Below, one piece after another: positions 36,328-45,504 of a stretch of 64,000 bases of DNA (its first letter is position 1; every line of letters starts with the position of its first letter). Source of the DNA: Achromobacter deleyi (GTDB taxonomy: Bacteria; Pseudomonadota; Gammaproteobacteria; Burkholderiales; Burkholderiaceae_B); assembly GCF_016127315.1 (NCBI RefSeq), contig NZ_CP065997.1:4340001-4404000 (forward strand), given 5' to 3'. The notes under the pieces were generated by a model, which saw only the letters and a program-made list of their open reading frames with translations, was not told the origin of the DNA and did no database searches. The position numbers and the translations under genes were made by a program.

Positions 36328-36471
36328 TGCCGGCATGCCGCGCCGGGAAATGGCTCAAGAGACGGCCGCGCGCAGAGGCCGAAAAAAAAGTCGCAAAAAA
36401 ATGAGGGGATTCGCGTTCTTGTCCGGCCTACAGGGAAAGACACCTTTCAACCTGGCCTTCAAGACTACGCA
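36328..36471 (+). promoter_or_regulatory. Leader of the STN receptor; probable sigma-dependent promoter region
   Basis: The 144-base gap holds GGAAAT (36346-36351), the form I recall for FecI -35 elements, and an unusually A-rich stretch (36381-36404). I cannot fix a -10. There is no Fur box, which fits activation by the upstream sigma factor rather than direct iron repression. Confidence 0.3.
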
Positions 36472-38952
36472 ATGACACTCGCTCGTACCCCGAAGACGGC
36501 GCGCCCGGCGCCCGTTCCCACCTTGCTGCGCACGGCCCTGTCCGGCATCCTGTGCGGCGCCGCCCTGGCGGCCTGGCCGGGCGCCGCCGTGTGGGCGCAA
36601 GCCGCGCCCGCGGTGCAGGAGGCCGAGCGCGGCTTCGCCATCGCCGCCGGCCCGCTGGACCAGGCGCTGAACCAGTTCGCGCGCGCCGCCGGGGTGAATG
36701 TGTCGTTCGATGCGTCCCAGGTCGAGCGCGCGCAGACGCAGGGCCTGAACGGCCGCTGGACCACCGCGGGCGGCCTGGCGGCCTTGCTGGCCGGCACCGG
36801 CTTCGAAGGCGTGCGCCAGCCCAGCGGCGGCTACGCGGTGCGGCGCGCCGCGCGCGGGGGCGCCGTCACGCTGGACGCGGTGACGGTGACCGGGCAGGAA
36901 TACCGCAGCATGTCCGAAGGCACCGGCTCCTATACCGTGCCCTCGGTCATGATCGGCAAGGGCGACCAGCGCCTGCGCGACATCCCGCAGTCCGTCAGCG
37001 TCGTGACGCGCCAACGGCTGGACGAACAGAACCTGACCTCGGTCTACGACGCGCTGGAAAACACCACCGGCGTGACCCTGCAGCAGAGCCCGCAGGGCGG
37101 CAAATACATCTATTCGCGCGGCTTCGAGAGCAGCGTCATCCAGTACGACGGCGTGCCGCTGGAACGCGGCTTCTATGGCCGCGCCAGCAATTACTCGGGC
37201 GGCACCGCCATGTATGACCGGGTCGAGGTGCTGCGCGGCGCCGCCGGCCTGCTGCAAGGCTCGGGTTCGCCCGGCGGCGCGGTGAACCTGGTGCGCAAGC
37301 GCCCGCTGGCGGAAGACCGCTTCATGGTCGAGACCAAGGCCGGCAGCTGGGACCGCTATGGCCTGCAGGTCGATGGCAGTGGCGCGCTCAATGCCGATGG
37401 CAGCCTGCGCGGCCGGGCGTTGATCGAACGCCAGGACAACCATTCGTTCATCGACCGCGTCCACCTGAAGAACACCACCTTCTACGGCACGATCGAGTAC
37501 GACTTCACGCCCTATACGCAGCTGAACCTGGGCTACAGCTACGAAGACCTGCGCGGCCGGCCAACGATTTCGGGCTTGCCGCGCTATAGCGATGGCGAGG
37601 ATATCGACTTCAAGCGTTCCACCAGCTACGGCGCCGACTGGAACCGGCAGCAGACTTCGAACCAGGGCTTCTACGCCGACTTCACGCACGCCTTCAACGA
37701 CGACTGGCGCTTCAAGGTCACGGGCGCCTACGTGCGGGAAAAGCAGTACCTGAAGTACACCGCCTCCAGCCGCGCCGTGAATCCGGCCACGCAGATGGCC
37801 ATGGTCAGCGTGGCCCGCACGGTCGCCGACCTGGACGCGTCGGGCATGGACGCCAACCTGACCGGCAAATTCCGCGCCTTCGGCCGCACCCACGAGGTGG
37901 TGGTGGGCGCCAACTATGCCCACACCAAGATCGACACGTCCTATTCGTACCTGACGAACTACGCCGCCTTCAACGCCTTCCAGTTCAATCCGGGCCTGCC
38001 CGAGCCGACCTCGGCCGCGCTGCTGGGATCCACGGATGAAGTCCGCCTCGGCATGAGCCGCGAACTGGGCTTCTACGGCGCGACCCGCCTGCAGCTGACC
38101 GATCCGCTGAAGCTGGTGCTGGGCGGCCGCTTCAGCCGTTCGAACCGTATCTGGACCACCGATACCACCACGGCCGGCGTCCTGGTGAACGGCCAGACGG
38201 TGCAGGGCAACACCCACTTCACGCCCTACGCGGGGCTGATCCTCGACCTGTCGCCGCAGTGGACCACCTATGTGAGCTACACGGACATCTTCAAGCCGCA
38301 GAGCGAGGTCAACGCCTCGGGCCAGTCGCTCAAGCCCATCGTCGGCGAGAACTACGAGCTGGGCCTGAAGGGCGAGCTGCTGGACGGCCGCATCAACACG
38401 GCGTTCGCGATCTTTCGCATCGACCAGAGCCACCGCGCCCAGGTGGACTTCAGCTCCAGCCCGACCTGCGCCGACAACTACTACTGCTACACCGACGCGG
38501 GCAAGGTGCGCAGCCAGGGCTTCGACGCCGAAATCAATGGCGAAGTCACCCGCGGCTGGAACGTGTACGCCGGCTATACCTTCAACACCACCCGCTACCT
38601 GAAGGACGTCAGCAGCGAAGGGCAGGCGTTCGCCTGGCACACGCCCAAGCACATCTTCCGGCTCTGGTCCACGTACCAGCTGCCGGGCGACCTGAGCGCC
38701 TTCACGGTGGGCGGCGGCGTCAACGTGCAGAGCGGCCAGTCGCGCCAGATCGGCGCGCTGACGGCCAAGGCCAGCGGCCGCGCGGTGTGGAACGCCTACG
38801 CCAAGTACCAGATCAACCGCAACTGGGCCGCCACGCTCAACCTCAACAACATCTTCGACAAGACCTACTACAGCGCCATCGGCAACATGGTCAACGGCGT
38901 GCACTACGGCGATCCCCGCAACGCCATGCTGACGCTGCGCGGCACGTTCTGA
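36472..38952 (+). CDS. TonB-dependent siderophore receptor with STN signalling domain (FecA/FpvA/FoxA type)
   Basis: 826 residues. Signal peptide to about residue 43 (AVWAQA), then the STN signalling domain (about 50-125; FAIAAGPLDQALNQFARAAGVNVSFDASQV), TonB box LDAVTVTGQE, plug with LRDIPQSVSVVTRQRLDEQNL, YSRGFESSVIQYDGVP and YDRVEVLRGAAGLLQGSGSPGGAVNLVRKRP, and a barrel ending MLTLRGTF. The STN domain contacts FecR in the periplasm. Sequence features favour a hydroxamate or mixed siderophore (FpvA/FoxA/FhuE-like) as ligand; unproven. It is followed by a PepSY protein overlapping by one base. Confidence 0.94.
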   Translation: MTLARTPKTARPAPVPTLLRTALSGILCGAALAAWPGAAVWAQAAPAVQEAERGFAIAAGPLDQALNQFARAAGVNVSFDASQVERAQTQGLNGRWTTAGGLAALLAGTGFEGVRQPSGGYAVRRAARGGAVTLDAVTVTGQEYRSMSEGTGSYTVPSVMIGKGDQRLRDIPQSVSVVTRQRLDEQNLTSVYDALENTTGVTLQQSPQGGKYIYSRGFESSVIQYDGVPLERGFYGRASNYSGGTAMYDRVEVLRGAAGLLQGSGSPGGAVNLVRKRPLAEDRFMVETKAGSWDRYGLQVDGSGALNADGSLRGRALIERQDNHSFIDRVHLKNTTFYGTIEYDFTPYTQLNLGYSYEDLRGRPTISGLPRYSDGEDIDFKRSTSYGADWNRQQTSNQGFYADFTHAFNDDWRFKVTGAYVREKQYLKYTASSRAVNPATQMAMVSVARTVADLDASGMDANLTGKFRAFGRTHEVVVGANYAHTKIDTSYSYLTNYAAFNAFQFNPGLPEPTSAALLGSTDEVRLGMSRELGFYGATRLQLTDPLKLVLGGRFSRSNRIWTTDTTTAGVLVNGQTVQGNTHFTPYAGLILDLSPQWTTYVSYTDIFKPQSEVNASGQSLKPIVGENYELGLKGELLDGRINTAFAIFRIDQSHRAQVDFSSSPTCADNYYCYTDAGKVRSQGFDAEINGEVTRGWNVYAGYTFNTTRYLKDVSSEGQAFAWHTPKHIFRLWSTYQLPGDLSAFTVGGGVNVQSGQSRQIGALTAKASGRAVWNAYAKYQINRNWAATLNLNNIFDKTYYSAIGNMVNGVHYGDPRNAMLTLRGTF

Positions 38953-40838
38953 TGCGCCAGGGCGGGTTGCGCCAGCGCATGGCCTGGCTGCACACCTGGT
39001 GCGGCCTGGTCTGCGCCTGGTTGCTGTGCCTGATCTTCCTGGCCGGCACGCTCAGCGTGTTCCGCGCGCCGATCTCGCACTGGATGGGCGCCGAGCCGGC
39101 CCTGCCGCGCGAGGTGCGGGACATCGGCATGCCCGCCGTGCTGCAGGCGGCCGGGCGCCTGCTCGACCAGGAGGGCGCGGGCGCGCGTTTCTGGCGCATC
39201 GAGCTGCCGCCGGCCGCCGACCGCGCATTGCGCGTGTTCTGGCGCGACGCGGCCGGCGCCACCCACGAGGCGGCGATGGATCCGCGCAGCGGCGAACGGC
39301 TGCCCCAGCCCTGGGGCCGCAAGACCGAGGGCGGCCGCCACTTCATGGTGCTGCACTACACCCTGTATGGCGGCGACTTCGGCTTCTGGCTGGTGGGCTG
39401 GCTGTCGGTCGGCATGCTGGTGGCGTTGCTGAGCGGCGTCATCGTGCACAAGCGCATCTTCAAGGACTTCTTCACCTTCCGGCCGGGCCGGGGCGCGCGC
39501 GCCTGGCTGGACGGACACAACGCCAGCGCGGTGCTGACGCTGCCGTTCCAGCTGATGATCGTCTATACCGGCCTGGCGATCTTCTACACCAGCTACATGC
39601 CCGGGCCGTTGCGCGTCCTGTACGGCGAGCAGGGCATGGCGCGATGGCACGAGGAACTGGCGGCGGCCGGGCCGGGTGCCGCCGGCCGCGACGCCATGAC
39701 GGACGCGCGGTTGGCGCCCGAGGTGCCGGGGCGCCTGCAACTGGGCGCGTTCCTGGCGGCCGCGGAGGTCGCGATGGACAGCCCCGCGCGCATGCTGATG
39801 GTCGAACGCCCCGGGCAGGCGACGGAAACGATCCGCGTGTTCGGCCGGGTCGACGAGGCCGCGTCGGTGCGGCGCTTCACGGGCCAGGCTGGTCGCGCCG
39901 CCTTTCGCGCGGCCAGCGGCGAGATGACCGAGTTGCGCCGGGCCGATGCCGCGCCCGGCGCCGACGTGGCGCATGGCGTGATGGAGCGGCTGCACCTGGC
40001 GACCTATGGCGGCTGGCCGCTGCGCTGGATGTACTTCCTGTTCGGGCTGGCGGGCACGGTGATGATCGCCACCGGGGCGGTGTTGTATGCCGTCAAGCGG
40101 CGCGCCCGGCACGACGGCGCGTTCGGCGCGGCCACGCCGGTCTTCCAGCGCGTGGTCGAGTCGCTCAACGTGGCGGCCATCGCCGGCGGCGCCGTGGCCT
40201 GTATCGCCTATTTCCATGGCAATCGCCTGATCCCGGCGGACTGGCCGGCGCGCGGGCAGTGGGAGATCCGGGTGTTCTTCCTGGCCTGGCTGGCGACCTT
40301 GCTGCATGCCCTGGTCCGGCCGCCGTCGCGCGCGTGGCGGGAGCAGTTCGGCATGGCGGCGCTGCTGTGCCTGTCGCTGCCGCTCGTCAATGGCTTGACC
40401 ACGGGGCAGTCGATCGTCACCTATGTGCCGGCGGGCGACGCGATCGCCGCGTCGGTGGAAGGGGTGATCCTGCTTGCCGGCCTGCTGTGCCTGTGGCTGG
40501 CCGGCAAGGTGGGGCGAACCCGCTGGACGCCGCCGCTGGCGGGCCGGACGCCGCCAGCGCCGCCCGGGTACCGCTGGCGCGTCCTGGCGCGTGTCGCGGT
40601 GGCCGTGCTGGGCGGCTACGCGCTGGCAACCCTGGCCGCGACGGCCATGGCGCAATGGCTGTCATCGCCGGGGCTGGCCGGCCGTCCGGTGGCCGTCGTG
40701 GCGGGCACGTTGTGCGCCTTCCTGTTCTACGCGCTGGCGGCGATGTGGGTGTTCGCCGCGCGGCGGGCGTGGGGGTATCTGCTGGGGATGGCGATGCTGC
40801 TGGCGTTGCTGGTCTGGGCCGTGGGGCGAGGGGTATGA
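38952..40838 (+). CDS. PepSY-associated inner-membrane protein (probable iron-siderophore reductase)
   Basis: 628 residues. First helix preceded by RQRMAWLHTWCGLVCAWLLC, then a periplasmic PepSY-type segment (RFWRIELPPAADRALRVFWRDAAGATHEAAMDPRSGE), LHYTLYGGDFGFWLVGWLSV, VIVHKRIFKDFFTFRPGR, HNASAVLTLPFQLMIVYTGL, and an extended carboxy half with several further helices (over 100 residues more than the core family). Members next to TonB receptors (FoxB, PiuB, FegB) are thought to reduce ferric siderophores; histidines at helix ends here could bind haem. Start overlaps the receptor stop (TGATG). Confidence 0.85.
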   Translation: MRQGGLRQRMAWLHTWCGLVCAWLLCLIFLAGTLSVFRAPISHWMGAEPALPREVRDIGMPAVLQAAGRLLDQEGAGARFWRIELPPAADRALRVFWRDAAGATHEAAMDPRSGERLPQPWGRKTEGGRHFMVLHYTLYGGDFGFWLVGWLSVGMLVALLSGVIVHKRIFKDFFTFRPGRGARAWLDGHNASAVLTLPFQLMIVYTGLAIFYTSYMPGPLRVLYGEQGMARWHEELAAAGPGAAGRDAMTDARLAPEVPGRLQLGAFLAAAEVAMDSPARMLMVERPGQATETIRVFGRVDEAASVRRFTGQAGRAAFRAASGEMTELRRADAAPGADVAHGVMERLHLATYGGWPLRWMYFLFGLAGTVMIATGAVLYAVKRRARHDGAFGAATPVFQRVVESLNVAAIAGGAVACIAYFHGNRLIPADWPARGQWEIRVFFLAWLATLLHALVRPPSRAWREQFGMAALLCLSLPLVNGLTTGQSIVTYVPAGDAIAASVEGVILLAGLLCLWLAGKVGRTRWTPPLAGRTPPAPPGYRWRVLARVAVAVLGGYALATLAATAMAQWLSSPGLAGRPVAVVAGTLCAFLFYALAAMWVFAARRAWGYLLGMAMLLALLVWAVGRGV

Positions 40839-40897
40839 CGTCGTCCTGGCGGGAGGGGATGTCGGTGTTTCTGTCATCAGGAAGTGACGGCCAGCCG

Positions 40898-41554
40898 TCA
40901 CGCGGCTGCGCGCTTCAAATGCTTCCAGACCTTCGCCAGGATGCCCTGCAAGGCCGTGCGGTCCGCTTCGTCCAGGCAATCCACCAGCGACGCGCACATC
41001 GTCCAGAACGCCGGTAGCGCCCGGGCGAGCAGGTCGCGGCCGGCGTCCGTCAGGGTCAGCGAAATGCTGCGCCGGTCGTCCTGGTTGAGCGCCCGCGTCA
41101 GCAGCTCGCGTTTCTCCAGCCAGTCCAGCAGGCCCGTGACCGTCGATCGGGTGACGCCGAAGTAGTCGGCGATGTACGACGGCGTCACGGCGCGGCTGTC
41201 GAGCAGGCCGCGTTCGGCCAGGCCGAAGATCATCAGCACGTCCAGCTTGCTTTCCGATACGCCGAACGGCGCCAGCGACGCGTTGGCCCGGTGTTCCACG
41301 TCGTCGGCCAGCCACAGCATCAACAGTCCCAGTCCGGCGGCGCCGGTATCGGTGCCGCGCGCGGCGGTTTGGGCCATCAACGTCAGGTGGGGCCGGGCGG
41401 CGGCGGCCGCGCCGTCGCGCATGGCCTGCGCCTGGCGTGTCGCGGCGTTGTCGGGGGCGGCGGGGGCGGTGGACGGGGCGCCGGCCGCGGTCTTGGCCGT
41501 CTTGGTGGCTTTCCCGGGTCGGGCGGTCGGAGCGGCGGACTTGCGTGCGGGCAT
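40898..41554 (-). CDS. MarR-family regulator with basic amino-terminal tail
   Basis: 218 residues. A normal MarR winged helix (VSESKLDVLMIFGLAERGLL, VTPSYIADYFGVTRSTVTGLLDWLEKRELLTRALNQDDRRSISLTLTDAGRDLL) preceded by an unusual tail of about 45 residues rich in Lys, Ala, Pro and Thr, like a histone H1 arm. It is divergent from a VOC/flavin-reductase pair and a 25-base palindrome lies between them, so it probably represses that pair and itself. A GTGACGGC/GCCGTCAC hairpin covers its stop. Confidence 0.9.
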   Translation of the reverse strand: MPARKSAAPTARPGKATKTAKTAAGAPSTAPAAPDNAATRQAQAMRDGAAAAARPHLTLMAQTAARGTDTGAAGLGLLMLWLADDVEHRANASLAPFGVSESKLDVLMIFGLAERGLLDSRAVTPSYIADYFGVTRSTVTGLLDWLEKRELLTRALNQDDRRSISLTLTDAGRDLLARALPAFWTMCASLVDCLDEADRTALQGILAKVWKHLKRAAA

Positions 41555-41634
41555 GGGAATCGGCGGGCTGTCGTGTCGGAAACGTTGCGGTGCGGGCAGG
41601 CCGGATTATACGTTCATCAAATAATACGATTTGC

Positions 41635-41659
41635 ATATAGTACGTTTAACGTACTATAT
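41635..41659. promoter_or_regulatory. MarR operator: near-perfect 25-bp palindrome
   Basis: Arms ATATAGTACGTT (41635-41646) and AACGTACTATAT (41648-41659) pair perfectly around one central T. TTGCAT (41631-41636) and TATATT (41655-41660) with 18 bases between could be the promoter of the VOC gene, so bound repressor would cover it. A TATAAT lies on the minus strand at 41610-41605 for marR. Confidence 0.85.
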
Positions 41660-41740
41660 TTGCCGCGTCGGCGTTCACGCCATTTCCGCGGCCAGGGCCT
41701 TGCCCGGCAGGCCGCGTTGACCTTTCAACAGGAGACTCCC

Positions 41741-42199
41741 ATGCCCGTCAAAGTGCTCGAACTTCATCACGTCGGATTCGGCGTGAATCACGCCCAGGCC
41801 GACGCCATGCTCGATTTCTATCGCGACGTGCTGAGCCTGCCGCAGGACCCGGCGCGGTGGAAGATCCCGGGCATCTACGGTTCGTGGATCAACCTGCCCA
41901 ATGGCACGCAATTGCACATCCTCGGCAGCGAAGGCCCGTCGCGCTACGCCAAGGGACCGGGGCAGGATCCGGTGTCGAACCACATCGCGCTCGCGGTCGA
42001 GGACGTGCTGGCCGCCGAGCAGGAACTCATCGCCCGCGGCATCGCGTACTTCACGCTGGACAATGTCGCCTCGCCCAGCCTCAAGCAGCTGTTCCTGCGC
42101 GACCCGGCCGGCAACCTGGTGGAACTGCATCAATCCAGCGCCCGGCGCCCCGGCGTGGACCAGCCGGCGCAGGATCCGGCCCGCGCCGGCAACGAGTAG
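41741..42199 (+). CDS. VOC (glyoxalase/dioxygenase) superfamily protein
   Basis: 152 residues, two beta-alpha-beta-beta-beta modules. Probable metal ligands: histidine in LELHHVGFGV (residue 8 or 9), LHILGSEG, NHIALAVED, and glutamate in NLVELHQ at the end. The substrate is not known. ATG 41741 follows CAGGAGA. The flavin reductase starts 23 bases on, and a MarR regulator is divergent; such trios often act on aromatic or quinone compounds. Confidence 0.88.
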   Translation: MPVKVLELHHVGFGVNHAQADAMLDFYRDVLSLPQDPARWKIPGIYGSWINLPNGTQLHILGSEGPSRYAKGPGQDPVSNHIALAVEDVLAAEQELIARGIAYFTLDNVASPSLKQLFLRDPAGNLVELHQSSARRPGVDQPAQDPARAGNE

Positions 42200-42222
42200 G
42201 CCGTTTCCCGGAGAGCTTTCCC

Positions 42223-42909
42223 ATGTATTTCGACATGCAGTCGCTCAGCGGCGAGCAGCGCAGCAAACTCATGCATTCCACCGTCCTGCCCCGGCCCATC
42301 GCCTGGGTCGGTTCGCGCGATGCGCGGGGCGCCCTGAACGTGGCGCCGTTTTCCTTTTTCAATGTGATGTCCGGCGATCCGCCGATCCTGTGCTTCTGTG
42401 TCGGTTCGCGCGACGGCCGGCTCAAGGACACCGCGCGCAATATCGCCGCGCGCGGCGAGTTCGTGGTCAACCTGGTGTCGGCGACGCAGGCGCGCCGCAT
42501 GAACGTGACGGCCATCGACTTCGACGCCAGCATCGACGAGGCGATGGAGGCCGGCCTGCTGCTGGCGCCCGGCCGCAACGTCGACGTGCCGCGAATCCAG
42601 GACAGCCCGGCATCGATGGAATGCCGCGTGCGCCAGCTGGTCGACATCGATGCGCGCCGCGTGCTGGTCATCGGCGACATCGTCGGCATGCACCTGATCG
42701 ACGCGGCCGTCACCGATGCCGAACGCATGTTCATCGACCCGCTGCCGATGCAGTTGATCGGCCGGCTGCACAACCCGGGGTGGTATTGCGAGGTGACCCG
42801 CGCCTTCCAGATGGCGACGCCGTCGGTGGCGCGGTGGCGCCAGATGCAGCAGGACGGGGTGGCGCAGCAGTACCTGGAGGAACCGCTGCCGCCGGTCGAC
42901 GGGCGCTGA
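42223..42909 (+). CDS. Flavin reductase family protein (FMN-binding split barrel)
   Basis: 228 residues. FMN-binding split-barrel marks: STVLPRPIAWVGSRDARGALNVAPFSFFNVMSGDPPILCFCVG, KDTARNIAARGEFVVNLV, and the dimer-forming tail with LPMQLIGRLHNPGWY. Members either supply reduced flavin to a monooxygenase or act as small oxidoreductases. No flavin monooxygenase is adjacent, so partner and substrate are open. Second gene of the MarR-controlled pair. Confidence 0.88.
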   Translation: MYFDMQSLSGEQRSKLMHSTVLPRPIAWVGSRDARGALNVAPFSFFNVMSGDPPILCFCVGSRDGRLKDTARNIAARGEFVVNLVSATQARRMNVTAIDFDASIDEAMEAGLLLAPGRNVDVPRIQDSPASMECRVRQLVDIDARRVLVIGDIVGMHLIDAAVTDAERMFIDPLPMQLIGRLHNPGWYCEVTRAFQMATPSVARWRQMQQDGVAQQYLEEPLPPVDGR

Positions 42910-43002
42910 GGCGCGGCGGACATGGCGCGGGACTGCGCCGGGCGTTGCGGCAGGCGCCGCACGGTCCTGGCCGTGCGCGGCGTTCCTGCGTACACTGGCG
43001 CC

Positions 43003-43617
43003 ATGCTACGTATCGACCATCTCACCAAACGCTACGGCGATCATTCCGTCTTCGAGGGACTGACGCACACGTTCGCGCCCGGCTGCGTGGCGCTGTGCGA
43101 AGAGGAAAGCACCGGCAAATCCAGCCTGCTCGGCATCATCGCGGGCGTGATCGCGCCGGATGGCGGCGAGGTCTGGATCGACGGCCACTCGCTGGCCGAG
43201 GCGCCGCGGCTGGCCCAGGGGCGCCTGGCCTACGTGCCCGACAACTGCCTGGCGCTGCCGCAGCAGACCGGGCGCGGGCTGCTCGAACAGGTCGCGGCGG
43301 AAAAGGGCGTGGCGCTGGATGACGCGGTGCTCGACCTGGCCACCCGGCTGGGGCTTGAGCCGCACCTGGACAAGCGCTTCGAGCAGATGTCCACGGGCAC
43401 GCGTCGCAAGGTCTACCTGACCGCGGCCGCCCTGGGCGATCCGGCCGTGGTCATCGCCGACGGCCCCAGCAACGGGCTCGATACGCCTGCGCGGCGTGAG
43501 TTGGCCGAGTTGTTCAGGACCTGGGGCCGGGACCGGGTGGTGCTGTTCGCCAGCCACGATCCCGAGCTGGTGCAGGCCTGCGGGGCGACTGTCGTGGACG
43601 TCGCCGCGCTGCGCTGA
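43003..43617 (+). CDS. Orphan ABC-type ATPase with degenerate motifs
   Basis: 204 residues, ABC ATPase fold. The Walker A reads CEEESTGKSS: the two glycines of GxxGxGK(S/T) that open the loop are replaced, only TGKS remains. The signature is MSTGTRRKVYL. Walker B reads VVIADGPSNGLD, where the catalytic glutamate of DEP is glycine. The switch histidine in FASHD is kept. No permease or binding protein is adjacent. ATG 43003 is preferred to upstream in-frame codons. It may bind nucleotide without normal hydrolysis, or be a decaying gene; the frame is intact. Confidence 0.8.
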   Translation: MLRIDHLTKRYGDHSVFEGLTHTFAPGCVALCEEESTGKSSLLGIIAGVIAPDGGEVWIDGHSLAEAPRLAQGRLAYVPDNCLALPQQTGRGLLEQVAAEKGVALDDAVLDLATRLGLEPHLDKRFEQMSTGTRRKVYLTAAALGDPAVVIADGPSNGLDTPARRELAELFRTWGRDRVVLFASHDPELVQACGATVVDVAALR

Positions 43618-43631
43618 TCTGTCGCGCGGGC

Positions 43632-44393
43632 CTACTTGCCGCCCGTGACGTCGATGAACGTGCCGGTGACGTACGAGGCCTCGGCGCCGGCCAGCCACAG
43701 GATGGCGCGCGCCACTTCCTCGGGCTGGCCGCCGCGGCCCATGGGCACGGTGTCCTTGATGCGGTCCACCCGGCCCGGTTCGCCGCCGCTGGCGTGCATC
43801 TCGGTGTAGATGTGGCCCGGGCGCACCACGTTCACGCGGATGCCCTCGCGCGCCACTTCCTTGGAAAAGCCGATCGAGAAGGTTTCGAGCGCGCCCTTCG
43901 AGGCGGCATAGTCCACGTATTCGTTGGGGCTTCCCAGCCGCGCCGCGCCCGATGACACGTTGATGATGGCGCCGCCCCGGCCATTGTGGCGCTGGGACAT
44001 GCGCCGGGCCGCCTGCTGCGCGCACAGCATCGGGCCGATGGCATTGACCGCGAAGATCCGCTGCATCCGATCGAACGTCAGGTCCTCGACCCGCGATTGC
44101 CGCGCGATGATGGCGGCGTTGTTGACCAGCACATCGAGACGGCCGAATTCCTGGTCGATGGCGGCGAACAGCCGAACCACCTGTTCCGGCTCCGCGCTGT
44201 CGGCGCGCACGGCCAGGGCGCGGCGGCCCTCGGCCCGCACGTCGGCCACCACCGCCTGGGCCGCCGCCTCGTTCGAGACGTAGCTGATCGCCACGTCGTA
44301 GCCCTGCGCCGCGGCCAGCCGCGCGGTCGCGGCGCCGACGCCGCGGCTGCCGCCGGTGATCAGAATGACGGGGGCTTGGGATTCGGTGGCCAT
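43632..44393 (-). CDS. SDR family oxidoreductase (glucose-dehydrogenase-like)
   Basis: 253 residues, classical SDR: nucleotide-binding TGGSRGVGAATARLA near residue 13, VLVNNAAII, catalytic serine in NVSSGAARLG, Tyr/Lys in YAASKGALETFS, and a terminal VTGTFIDVTGGK. These fit the FabG/glucose dehydrogenase-type group using NAD(P). ATG 44393 is preferred over an in-frame ATG 22 codons upstream because the glycine loop then lies at the usual position and GGAGC precedes it. Convergent with the ABC ATPase gene. Confidence 0.9.
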   Translation of the reverse strand: MATESQAPVILITGGSRGVGAATARLAAAQGYDVAISYVSNEAAAQAVVADVRAEGRRALAVRADSAEPEQVVRLFAAIDQEFGRLDVLVNNAAIIARQSRVEDLTFDRMQRIFAVNAIGPMLCAQQAARRMSQRHNGRGGAIINVSSGAARLGSPNEYVDYAASKGALETFSIGFSKEVAREGIRVNVVRPGHIYTEMHASGGEPGRVDRIKDTVPMGRGGQPEEVARAILWLAGAEASYVTGTFIDVTGGK

Positions 44394-44651
44394 GAAGGGG
44401 GCTCCTGCTGTGAAGTTCGGGATCGGGAAAGTCGGGCGCGCCCGCGCCGCGTCGGTCACTATACTGCGCGCGAATCACCGCCTCCAATGCGTGGGTCCAG
44501 GCGGCCGCCGGAATTCCCGGATGCGCCGGCGGGGCAAGACGGCGCCGGGTGCGCGATGCCGATACACTGCAATCGCCTCGGTATGGCGCGGTGTCGACGG
44601 CGGTTGCGCAAGGCTTGCGCCGCCCGCGCCCGGTTCTCAAGGAGTGGATTC

Positions 44652-45383
44652 ATGGCACGCATTTTCATCACCGGTTCGGTTGACGGGCTGGGTCTGGCGG
44701 CCGCGCGCGCGCTGCTGGCGGACGGACACATGGTGGTCGTGCACGGCCGCAATCGCGAGCGCCTGGGCGCCGCGCGGGAATTGTTGTCGCAGGGGGCGCT
44801 GGCGGTGGTGGGCGACCTGGCCGACCTGGCGCAGACGCGCGATCTGGCGGACCAGCTCAACGTCCTGGGCCGGATGGACGCGGTCATCCACAACGCCGGC
44901 GTCTTCACTGGCCCCGCCATCCTGCCGGTCAATGTCATCGCGCCCTATGTGCTGACCGCGTTGATGGCGCGGCCGCGTCGCCTGGTCTACCTGAGCAGTG
45001 AAATGCACGAGGACGGTCGGCCGGACCTGGGCGGCATGGCCTGGGATGGCAGCCGCGAGAGCGGCTCGTATTCCGACAGCAAGCTGTTCGTGACGGCGCT
45101 GATGGCGGCCGTGGCGCGTCGCTGGCCCGACGTGATCAGCCAGGCAGTCGATCCCGGCTGGGTGCCCACCAAGATGGGCGGGCCGAACGCGCCGGGCGAT
45201 CTCAGCCTGGGGCATGTGACCCAGGCCTGGCTGGCGACCACCGATGACCCGGCGGCGTTGCGCAGCGGCGGCTACTGGCATCACCAGGCGCGGCGCGAAC
45301 CACATCCCGCCACGCACGACGAGGCCTTCCAGGCGCGCCTGCTGCAGGCCTTGCACGACGCCACGGGCATCGCGCTGCCGTAG
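44652..45383 (+). CDS. SDR/NAD-dependent epimerase-like protein
   Basis: 243 residues. Glycine loop ITGSVDGLGLAAARAL at the start, DLADLAQTRDLADQ, VIHNAGVF, YLSSEM and YSDSKLFVTAL (Tyr-x-x-x-Lys). It lacks one canonical helix of longer SDRs, like many short-chain reductases of unknown substrate. AAGGAG stands 7 bases before ATG. It is divergent from the previous SDR; the 258-base gap between them shows no clear operator. Confidence 0.88.
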   Translation: MARIFITGSVDGLGLAAARALLADGHMVVVHGRNRERLGAARELLSQGALAVVGDLADLAQTRDLADQLNVLGRMDAVIHNAGVFTGPAILPVNVIAPYVLTALMARPRRLVYLSSEMHEDGRPDLGGMAWDGSRESGSYSDSKLFVTALMAAVARRWPDVISQAVDPGWVPTKMGGPNAPGDLSLGHVTQAWLATTDDPAALRSGGYWHHQARREPHPATHDEAFQARLLQALHDATGIALP

Positions 45384-45504
45384 CGAGGTGCCATCATGGG
45401 CTGCGATGTGAGGGTCTGACGGCGTTTTCATCCCTTGCGCCCGGCTTGCTGGCGTGCCTTGTGTCGGGCACGGATGCGCGCGGGCGTTCCCGTTGGTCCG
45501 GTGG

